Below are positions 38,621 through 46,820 of a stretch of 64,000 nucleotides of DNA, piece after piece; the stretch's first letter is position 1; every line of letters starts with the position of its first letter. The position numbers and the translations under genes are program-made. This DNA comes from Diplonema japonicum (lineage: Eukaryota; Euglenozoa; Diplonemea; Diplonemida; Diplonemidae): positions 434,001 through 498,000 of the forward strand of contig OZ025688.1 of assembly GCA_964019335.1 (NCBI GenBank), in the 5' to 3' direction. Below the pieces are notes generated by a model. That model ran no database searches. It saw only the letters and a program-made list of their open reading frames with translations, and was not told the DNA's origin.

Positions 38621-39959
38621 AGAAGAAAAAAAGAGAACAACGCAACGGAAAAACCTGAAGGTTTTTATTATAATAATTTTTTTTTATTTTTTATTATTCT
38701 GAATAATTTTATTCGATTTTATTCACCTCCCTCCTTTTAGTATTACCTCTTTTTCTTTTTTATTTGGTAGGGCACACGCCACAACGGTGGGTCGTCGGCT
38801 TTTTACCACTTTTTCGTTCCCCCCCCCCCCCCCCCTTTCCTATCATAGTGAATTTCCGCTTTCATTTTTCGTTTGTTTGTCTTGTGGGTCTATTTAAGAC
38901 TCCCAGGCATATCAGGGGAAAAAAAGAAAGAGAAAAAAACTGAATTTATTCTAGTTTACCCAACTTGTATGAAGAAAGTACCGTTTTGCTTCTTTCTTTT
39001 CCAAATGGAACTTTTATACCGGTAAAATGTGATTACTTTTATCTTCAAAAACCAAGGGGGTTCGTTTTCGTTTTTTGCTGGCACCAGAAAAAGAAAAAAA
39101 AAAGAAATATGAGTTGAAACGGGAAACCGTTTTTTTCTGGACAGCAGCTTTTTTCTGGGCTTTTTTTTTTTTTTTTTATTCTCTCTCGAAATGAAGTTGA
39201 GAATAACCATTCCCACCTAAGAAAATAGAGAAGGAGTAAATAAAATAGAGTGCTGGCTTGTGCATGACTCCTCACTGTCACCCGGTTACAGTGGATTGAC
39301 TGCAATCTTGAATGCAGTGCTCGCTTTGAGTGCAAAACAGGTGAAGAGCCTTCCCCCCCCCCTTATCCACACTCTGATTTTATCGTAGCCACTTCATACT
39401 CTTGTTCTATTTGGGATTTTTTCTTTGCTGCCTAAACGTACAAGCCCATTATCTCGGGGATTCTGCAGAACTGTTGTCCCTTGCACAACAGGAGAGAAAG
39501 AAAAGGACAAAGTGGGAATGATCCATTGGGTCGTGTATCCTTCGGGTACCTACTTCCCAATGTGTGATCGGTTCTGTGGACCGCGGAGTGGAATGAAAAA
39601 GGTTCTCTCTTAATATCTTTATTTGTTGTACCTTTCTACCGGTCCCAAAACCACCACTCATCACTTTTCCCCTTTTTTTTCATCAGTTCTCGATTATTCC
39701 CCTTTTTTTCCTTTATTCTTTTTTGTTTTTGTTTTTTCTTTTTTTTTTTTACCTCCCTTTTCTTCTCTTCGATACCCTTTCATTCACCCAGAAATATTTC
39801 AAAAGAGGTGTCGATCTCAGACCCTCAAAGGAGATATTCTCGGGGTTTTAGGGTGCAACCTCAATTCTTTTTTTTTTTTTCCTTCTTCCATAATTTTTTT
39901 TTTCTTACCAAACAATTTTATTAACGAGAGAAAAAAAAAAAAAAAAGAAAAAAAAGAAA
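38570..39959. other. Last array spacer and leader of the next gene
   Basis: Array spacer to about 39874 (C17, A29), then a T/C-rich tract and an A-rich leader ending at the ATG at 39960. Confidence 0.6.
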
Positions 39960-40721
39960 ATGGACAACGGCAAGACTGAGACAAAAATAACAGAAGATGA
40001 AGACTGCGAAATGTCAGAATTCAAAAGGGACAGCACAGTGCTGTTGGAGGAAGAGGAAGAACAGGGCGGAACGGTAGTGGAGGCGGTAGAAGAGATGGAG
40101 GTCGAGGTAGAAGTCGAAGGCCACAGAGGCATGACCGCCGAGGAAAGAAAAAACAGAAGACACACCCTGGACAAATCCATAATGATGTGCTGGTTCTGCG
40201 TCATAATAGGCATAATCCTAGTAGTACTCGGAAGCTGGGTATATGAACTCGAAGAGGTCGAACTGTACACCGATTTTTTGAAAGCTGAATGCAAAATTGT
40301 ATCAGGCGGTGTCTTAAATGCGGTGTGCAAGAAAGCAGACTGTGTGCAGGGGATGGACTCATCTGAGAATCCCGATGACGTGCCTTGCTCTGAATACGGT
40401 TTTGAAGGGGAGCAGGTAGTGTGGTTCTCTGAGGTCCTGCACAGATATCCTCCTATAAGCACTACTCTATATGGTGATTGCTTTAAGGTGAAGGATGATG
40501 CACTTGCACGAAAAGAGGAGATGCATCACCTGAACACAACACTGACCTGTTATTACAATAGTGTGCTTAATATTGCTAGCACGATGCCGCCAGCGTTGGA
40601 GTCAACTCCTGTGTCCAGAGAGAAAGCGGTCGTTGCGCTTGTTTCAGGTTCACTTCTCATTGTGGTGGGGCTTGTTATCTATTGCTTTACTTCAACCAGA
40701 TTGAGAATCATAAGAAAATAA
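39960..40721 (+). CDS. Two-TM membrane protein with Cys-containing ectodomain
   Basis: 253 residues. The first 75 are very acidic (long Glu runs), then a basic patch (EERKNRRHTLDK) and a TM helix at about 74-95 (WFCVIIGIILVVLGSWV). A region of about 120 residues follows with seven cysteines (for example CKIVSGGVLNAVCKKADC) and NTT glycosylation-type sites. A second TM helix lies at about 224-245, before a short basic tail (RLRIIRK). The shape, with two TM helices and a disulphide-rich loop outside, is like BK-channel beta subunits, but I see no sequence proof. No intron is needed. The ATG directly follows an A-rich leader. Function unknown. Confidence 0.7.
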   Translation: MDNGKTETKITEDEDCEMSEFKRDSTVLLEEEEEQGGTVVEAVEEMEVEVEVEGHRGMTAEERKNRRHTLDKSIMMCWFCVIIGIILVVLGSWVYELEEVELYTDFLKAECKIVSGGVLNAVCKKADCVQGMDSSENPDDVPCSEYGFEGEQVVWFSEVLHRYPPISTTLYGDCFKVKDDALARKEEMHHLNTTLTCYYNSVLNIASTMPPALESTPVSREKAVVALVSGSLLIVVGLVIYCFTSTRLRIIRK

Positions 40722-41488
40722 TATTTTTTTTTGTACTTTTTTTATTTTTTGCGTTCACCCATTTATTTAAATTTATTTTTCACCCAGTTTGATCTTGGTT
40801 CATTTTTTTTTTTTTTTTTGTTCTTACTGCGGCAGGTGATTTTTTTATTTCTCCTCAAATTTTTTCCTTTTTTTTTTTTTTTTTTTTTTTTTTTGGAAAG
40901 CTGTTTTTTTTTTCTTTCTTTTACATGAACGAGTCTTTTGACTTGTTTCAACAAAAGAGGAACGTGGGGAAACATGATTCCGAGTTATAAACTTATTCAG
41001 GTTTTCTACAAATTCCTCTTTCTTTCTGTTTTTTTTATAAAAAGTTGCTATAAACATAAACTTAAAGGAGGGATTGGGGGGGAGGACAAAGAGGAATGAA
41101 AAAATTCAATAAAGTTGCAGTGAACGGTACGTCACCCAAAAAAAAAGAAAAAAGAAGAAGGAAAAAAAAAAAGAACAGAAACTTTATCGAGGGAATGTAG
41201 AAGAAAAATATAATTTTATATTTGTCTTTCATTTTTTTTTTCTTGATTTGATTTCTTGACTTTACAAAAAAAAAAAAAAAAAAAGAAGAACAAACCATCC
41301 AATTCTCCCATTCTTCTTTTTTTTCCCTTACTTTTCTTTCTTTTTTCTATTAGTACCAATTCACCCCCCCTTTTTTTACACAACTTTTTTTTCTCTCTTC
41401 TCTCTCCCCCCCCGATTATATTTCTTTTTTTACATCTACACAAAAAAAAAAGAAATAAAGCAAACAATAAGGCAGCACAAAAAAGAAA
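40722..41488. other. 0.77-kb intergenic region
   Basis: T and A runs; contains the second copy of a dispersed repeat (40928-41010). No gene seen. It ends with an A-rich leader. Confidence 0.5.
40928..41010 (+). repeat. Dispersed repeat, copy 2
   Basis: Matches 10236-10310: AACGAGTCTTTTGACTTGT, then a diverged ACAAAAGAGGAACGT block and a TTTTCTACAAA end. Follows a T tract, as copy 1 does. Confidence 0.6.
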
Positions 41489-42506
41489 ATGGTAAAAGCA
41501 GGCAGACATGACCCGAACAACAAAGCTTGGTCAGAGAATAAATCAAGATTTGGGTTCAGAATGATGCAAAAAATGGGTTGGCAAGAAGGCAAAGGGCTGG
41601 GAGCGAATGAAGATGGTACCACCGAGCACGTGAAAGTGAAGACAAAAGAAGATAATTCGGGTTTAGGCACAGGGCTCGACGTCAGCAGCTGGAAGGGAAA
41701 CACCTTCAAATTCGAAGATACCTTGGCCCGGCTCCACGAACAAGGAAGGGCAAAAACCAAAAAATCACCGTCAAAAAGATCGAGTTCTGTTGCATCAGAC
41801 GACAGTTCCAGCGCTGGCCATACCCCTGGGGTGTACGTACCGTCAAGCCCGAAAACAGGCGCTGCACCCTTAGTCGCCACACGCAGGATGTACAATAGAA
41901 AATTGGTTCGTGCGAAGCAAGAGTTCAAAAAGGACGAGGAGGGCAAGCTCAAAATCGTCGGGAAAATCAAAACCGAAAAAGACAAAAAGAAGGAAAAAAG
42001 AAAGAAGGAAGCGGAGGAGCTGAAAATAATAGAAGATAACCTCACGGAGATGCAAAACAGCTCAAGCCTCTCCATGGCTGATTACTTTGCCACAAAGGTA
42101 TGGGAGAAGGGAAAAAAAAAAAGAAAAAAAACAGGCCGTATCGTCTGGAAAGGGTATTGCCACTGTTACTGAGCATGTGACATTCGCGTCATGGAACGCG
42201 GGGAAATCGGAGCTGGCACCATCGGAGATAAAACTTCTCGAAAAGTCCGAAAAAGAGAAAAAGAAGAAGAAGCGGGTGCGCAGCGTGTCGCGGTCGCCTC
42301 GAGTCACCCCCCGCCTCTCCCCTAAGAAACGGGCTAAAAAAGAGAGAAAAGAAGAAAAAGAAGAAGAGAAGGAGCCCATCGTCGTTGTCGTCCCCTCCCC
42401 GCGTCTGTCGCCCCGACACCCCCCTCGCGCGGCCGCTAAACGGAAAGACAAAAAAGAAAAGAAAGAGAAAAAAAGCAAAAAGGAAAAGAAAGACAAGAAG
42501 GAATAG
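41489..42506 (+). CDS. PINX1: PINX1/Pxr1-like G-patch protein
   Basis: Exons 41489-42097 and 42135-42506; 326 residues. The N-terminus has the PINX1 order: DPNNKAWSENKSRFGFRMM, then the G-patch core MGWQEGKGLGANEDGTTEHV with KVKTKEDNSGLG. Later RRMYNRKLVRAKQ matches the region after the G-patch, and SMADYFATK matches the conserved 'QEYFAKRM' element. The intron follows that element directly. In yeast and animals the protein acts in nucleolar rRNA/snoRNA processing with a DEAH helicase and can inhibit telomerase. The C-terminal third is a Lys/Glu-rich tail (KKEKKDKKE), as in the family. Without the intron the protein would end in a short unrelated tail. Confidence 0.85.
42098..42134 (+). other. 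37-nt intron of PINX1-like gene
   Basis: GTATGG donor, AAACAG acceptor, phase 0 after an AAG codon. The interior is almost pure A/G, with no obvious branch motif. Confidence 0.75.
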
Positions 42507-42740
42507 ATGAGTTGAAGGGGTCTTTTTTTTTTTTTTTTTTTTTTTTTTCCCCAACCCGTTTTTTTTTTTTTTTTTTTTTTTTTTGATTTTATCACATTTT
42601 TTTTTGTCCTCCAATCACATGCCCTTACCCCCTCCGGTCACTTTTATTTAAAAAAAGAAAAGGAATCATTCTTCTTTTTTTTTTTTTTTTTTATAGCTTT
42701 TTTTCTTCTCAACCCTCCTTACCTTTTTCTTTTTTTTCAG

Positions 42741-42742
42741 GG

Positions 42743-42770
<28 letters not shown>
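42741..42770 (+). promoter_or_regulatory. Poly(A) 5' leader after an acceptor-like site
   Basis: A pyrimidine tract ending TTTTTTCAG at 42740 is followed by GG and 28 A residues directly abutting the ATG. If the AG is a splice acceptor, the mRNA leader is essentially poly(A). Confidence 0.45.
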
Positions 42771-42773
<3 letters not shown>

Positions 42774-43751
42774 TCAGCACCCAACGCCTGGTGGCAGGAG
42801 CTGGAGGGGGCTCTGATCAATGAAGAAGACACAACCTGCCTGTACCATGGCCTCTACGGCAGGGACGGCGTCATGGCAACACAGGTGGTAAAAGAAAAGC
42901 TGCCAGTACTGAGGGAGATCATAAAATGCGAAAGCGACGGAGATTTCAGATTATTCATCATACGCTGCTTCACCTTGTCTGAGAAGGGCGGCGGCTCGCT
43001 CGCTCTACTATTGCGATCATTAGTGGCATGGAGGAAGTGGGGGGTGTTGGAGGACGATGCGAACAGAGAATGGCATCATGTGAACAATACATACCTCGAA
43101 GGCGGCCTACCACACCCTGAGGAATTCTGTGAAAACGACGAGGAGTCCATGAAGTACCTAATGGACGAAATGTCCGAAGCTTGGCACGACGACCAAGAAA
43201 GCTGCGAACTCTGGGTGGGCATCAACACTACCTTCGGCATCTTCGCAAATCCCACCAAACTATGGCACTACTGTGAAATGCGCGATGCCCACGACCTGTA
43301 CACAACACAGTACATCGAAAAACTATCCGGAATGTTAATAGATATCCCTGGTACCTTTCTGGAAGTAGGCTGCGGGCGTGGCTACCTCTCAAAGTATCTT
43401 AACGAAGCATTCAAAGGCGCTAAAAAGGTGATCCCAACCGACCTCGACCTGTTCCCAGGTGTCGTTGCCCAGTCCTATGAAGCAGCGCTTAAAGCTTACA
43501 CACCTTCACTTGTTATATGTGCTTGGATGCCTTACGGGGCAGACTGGACACCAGATTTTAGATCAACACTTTCCGTCACGCATTACCTCCTTATAGGGCC
43601 CATAACCGTGTCGGCCTCTCCTGAAGCATGGATACCTAAGGATGGGTGGACCGGGGCACGGTTGGTCGAAGCGGATGAACACAGTATCTGCAAGCTCGAT
43701 TGTGAGCAAGACCCTGGAAACACAAAGACCATTCTTTACAAACGTTCTTAG
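42771..43751 (+). CDS. SAM-dependent methyltransferase (class I Rossmann)
   Basis: 326 residues, single exon. Residues 198-206, EVGCGRGYL, are the SAM-binding motif I. PTDLDLFPG about 25 residues later fits the acidic ribose-binding motif II, and LVICAWMPYGADWT is the motif IV region with its catalytic-loop Pro. A further LIGPITVSASPEAW strand follows. The N-terminal 190 residues are helical and acidic, and I do not recognise them. The substrate cannot be read; the CAWMPYGADWT style is one I associate with uncharacterised small-molecule or protein methyltransferases in protists and fungi. Its stop lies 89 bp before the channel gene's ATG, and the gap is a T/C tract with an ACAATACAG acceptor-like end. 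Confidence 0.75.
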
Positions 43752-43840
43752 AGTTTTTTTTTTTTTCTTTTCTTTTTTTCTTCTTCTTTCTTTCTGTTTC
43801 CCGCTTAATACGACACAATACAGGCAAGATGTGATAAACA

Positions 43841-45478
43841 ATGCCAGGGATCGACAGAACTATAAAACGGCGGCTCCATGTCATCACCTTCTACCTTGTA
43901 GTGGTGATCTTCTATCTTCTAATCGGCGGCCTCGCCATGATGTTCTTGGAGTCCGACAATGAAAAGTCCAACAACAAGGTACTAGAGGAGTACGTGCAAG
44001 AGATAAAGCTGACCCCCGAGCAGATCACAAAACTCGAGGATCTTGGGCTGTGCTCGTTCCCGGGCGAGCACACACTGCGGTGGACGTACACCGGTGCTGT
44101 GTTCTACACCTTAACAGTTGTCACAACCATCGGTTACGGGTCCTATGCACCACGGACACTAGGCGGCAGAATATTCACTGTTTTCTATGCTATGTTTGGT
44201 ATATCGGTAATCGGTTTGCTACTCTCGAACCTTGCCAACGTCATAGCGGCTCTGTTCCAGTCTGTCCTCCGTCGCATCTCCCCTCCAAGGATAACTGTTC
44301 CTCAGCATGTGCACGACGCGCTCCGGCAAGAAGGCAACGTTGACACCCACACATTGAAATCAATCATCATATCTGTGACAGAGACAGATGAGAAAAGGTG
44401 GAGAGAAGACTCAGAAGGGAAGATCTTCAAGGACATCGTGAACATGTATAAAGACAGCCATGGGCTGTTCGACAGGGAAGCTGTTTGCAAGGCAGTTGCA
44501 CGGTGGTACGAGATCAAACAGCTCGTCCCCGTGTCCATCACATGGCAGACGTTCTTTTTCTTCTTCTCTGCCTGCGGGGCGTGGGTCGGGATATGGGCGG
44601 GGATCTTCTCAAAATTAGAAGGATGGGGCTACTTCGACTCCCTGTGGTTCACTGTCATCACGCTTTCAACAATCGGTTTCGGCGACTTCGCACCCGAGAC
44701 AAGAGGGGGAAGGATCGCTGCCTTCATCTTCATCTCCCCCGGCATTGGTATGGTGGCCGCCTTCATCTCCGCCATCACTAACATGTTCGAGGCGTACCGT
44801 TTCTGGTGGATGCAGCGTGCTTACGAAAGGGGCTGGGTGTCTGAAAAGATAATGGTAGCCCAAGGTATACCCATTGCACTAGACGCAAGGGACCCTGGTG
44901 AGTGTGTTCCACCTGAATCAGACAGGGACACTGATCAAGAGATGATAGAACTCGATGTGGGGTCACCAGGTGTCGAGACTGATGTCGTTGAGAAAGAAGC
45001 GGACATAACAGACGACGAAGACCCTGAAAAATTCCACGAGGCGGTGCCCGTCTACAGCCGTCCTGCACCTGTCGTCACGACAAAAATGAAGATTCCACGT
45101 AATCGTGAGCTGCCTTCGTGGCCTGAAAGCAACCCTAGGTCTTCCCCTGAGGAAGAGGACACCCCCCACACACCGTACTCTCCTTATGTCGACTCTGCAG
45201 AACGTGTTACATACACTACAAAGGTACCAAGCACTTTGCTGCCCAAGCACAGTGGAGAGTCGTTTGACAAATCCCCCGATGTTTCGCAGCCGCCGCAGCC
45301 GCCCAAGTTGAAACGTCCGAGAAATGTATCGACGCACCGAGGGGGAGGAGGGGGAGGTGATGGTGGCACCGGAGGCACTAAGTCATCGAGAAAGCATAAG
45401 CGTAACGAGTACCCGACAGATGAGCTGATGGGAAAGCTGTTTATAAGGTATTGGAAGAAGGGGGGGAAAAAATATTGA
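43841..45478 (+). CDS. Two-pore-domain (K2P/TPK-type) potassium channel
   Basis: 545 residues. TM helix at about 10-33, a first pore loop with filter TIGYG (Gly98), TM helix at about 110-135, a cytoplasmic stretch of about 100 residues, TM helix at about 236-256, a second filter TIGFGD (Gly279), and a last TM helix at about 290-315. One chain thus has two pore loops and would dimerise into a K+-selective pore. The two signatures GYG and GFG are usual in K2P and plant TPK channels. No EF hands are seen, unlike plant TPKs. The long C-terminal tail (about 325-545) is acidic then Pro/Ser-rich with a poly-Gly stretch, and probably regulatory. Single exon. Confidence 0.9.
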   Translation: MPGIDRTIKRRLHVITFYLVVVIFYLLIGGLAMMFLESDNEKSNNKVLEEYVQEIKLTPEQITKLEDLGLCSFPGEHTLRWTYTGAVFYTLTVVTTIGYGSYAPRTLGGRIFTVFYAMFGISVIGLLLSNLANVIAALFQSVLRRISPPRITVPQHVHDALRQEGNVDTHTLKSIIISVTETDEKRWREDSEGKIFKDIVNMYKDSHGLFDREAVCKAVARWYEIKQLVPVSITWQTFFFFFSACGAWVGIWAGIFSKLEGWGYFDSLWFTVITLSTIGFGDFAPETRGGRIAAFIFISPGIGMVAAFISAITNMFEAYRFWWMQRAYERGWVSEKIMVAQGIPIALDARDPGECVPPESDRDTDQEMIELDVGSPGVETDVVEKEADITDDEDPEKFHEAVPVYSRPAPVVTTKMKIPRNRELPSWPESNPRSSPEEEDTPHTPYSPYVDSAERVTYTTKVPSTLLPKHSGESFDKSPDVSQPPQPPKLKRPRNVSTHRGGGGGGDGGTGGTKSSRKHKRNEYPTDELMGKLFIRYWKKGGKKY

Positions 45479-45943
45479 AAATAATTAGGCCGACTCATGG
45501 AAAGGGACGGAAGAGTAGCAGACCTACAAAGTAAAGAAATATTTACGGGTTGGGGGGGGGGGGGGGGGGGGGGATATGTTATTTACAGGAGGGAGCTTTT
45601 TATGATTTTCGTTTTCGCCCTTTTTTTTTTTTTTAGAGACTGGGGGAGAAAAGGTCATTTTTTTTTGTGTCGAATAAACTTCTTTTTTTTGCTGCGGAAA
45701 AAAAAAAAAGAAAAAGGTAGGGGGAAAACAATTGTTTTCCCTCTACCGACACGTGACGTCACAGGCTTCCCGTTGTGGGGTAATAATACAAAAAAGAGAG
45801 AAAAAAAATAGCTACTGTCTTTAGTGACAGGTACTTCTATTGGAACGAGGGGAAAAAAAGAGAAAAAAAAGGCGATGGAGCAAATAGACCGCACCGACAG
45901 CTAGGGCGTGTATTGCTGAAGATTGATTGACTTTTCCTATTTC

Positions 45944-45979
<36 letters not shown>

Positions 45980-46820
45980 AGGTCTGAGGGTTTGTCCAGT
46001 TGGGGTACAAGGCTAACTTCTCTTCACGGCCTGCTCATGCTAGTCTAATGGCCTTACCAAGACCTGCATACATTCATTCCAAAATGGGTTGAGGAAGAGC
46101 TCCTCTTCCCCCCTGCACACCACTACGGTGACCGTAATCATGGTTTAGTTCATTTTTCTCTTTTTTTTCCTTTTTTTTTTTGGATCTACGCAAAAGCGAG
46201 AAGAAAAAAAAAATAGTTTTTTGCGTTAGAAAAACAAAAAAAAAAAACAAAAAAAAAAAATGAAATGGATAAACGGGATAGGCAACAATTTCTCGGAAGG
46301 AGTGGGAATTTAGTTTTTTTTTTTCTTCCTTTTTTTTCTCTATTTGCTTTCATACCAAAAAAAAAGCAGGAAAAACTCCCTTTTTTTTCCCTTTTATTTC
46401 TCTTTTTTTTTTCTTGTTCTTTTTGAACAAGAAGAATATTATCTTTTTGACAATGAATCGTTATTGCAAAAATATAAAAAAAAAAAAAAAAAAGCAAAAA
46501 TAAAAAAGAGTAGTTGTAGCAATTGTTGGGGCTTAACCTCCGATGCGTTTGTCCCGGCTGTGCAACAAAACAAAAAACAACAAACAAACTCAACTCTTTT
46601 TATTTATTTTTTTTTTTTGAGGGGGGAAAAAAAACAGAGAGAAAGCTCTCTCCCCTTAGGGGGGAAAGAAAAAAAACAAAGGGTACCCCCCCCCCCAACC
46701 CCATCTTTTTTTTAGACCTTCTGGATTCTTGTTTTTTTTTTTCCCTTCTGTTTCATGTTCATTTTTTCTCATTAGTTCCCTATCACTCACCACACCCCTT
46801 GCAGATGCTGTGGCCTTCAA
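45479..46820. other. 1.3-kb intergenic region
   Basis: G17, T-runs and A-runs. One mixed-sequence island at 45977-46150, following a long T tract and TTTTGCAG, has no convincing coding frame or RNA fold. The segment 46720-46804 is pyrimidine-rich and ends CCTTGCAG, a likely acceptor 16 nt before the next ATG. Confidence 0.45.

Larger units (their letters stand above)
22950..39874 (+). repeat. Tandem array of four 4.24-kb gene units
   Basis: CDS starts at 23019, 27258, 31495 and 35732 give periods of 4239, 4237 and 4237 bp. Each unit is a short 5' leader with acceptor-like CTGTTCAG, an A-tract, the Cys-rich CDS and a spacer of about 1.4 kb. All four encoded proteins are identical. The differences I found are homopolymer lengths (leader A24-25, post-stop A28-29, spacer C17-19) and the array edges. 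The left flank ends at CAAC-ACGCACC and the right flank leaves the repeat after CAACCTCAATTCTTTTT, so the array holds four complete units. Confidence 0.95.

Noticed and set aside
45977-46150. Mixed-sequence island after a long T tract as a tRNA or exon.
   Set aside because: No A/B boxes, no stable fold visible, and all frames have early stops or no similarity.
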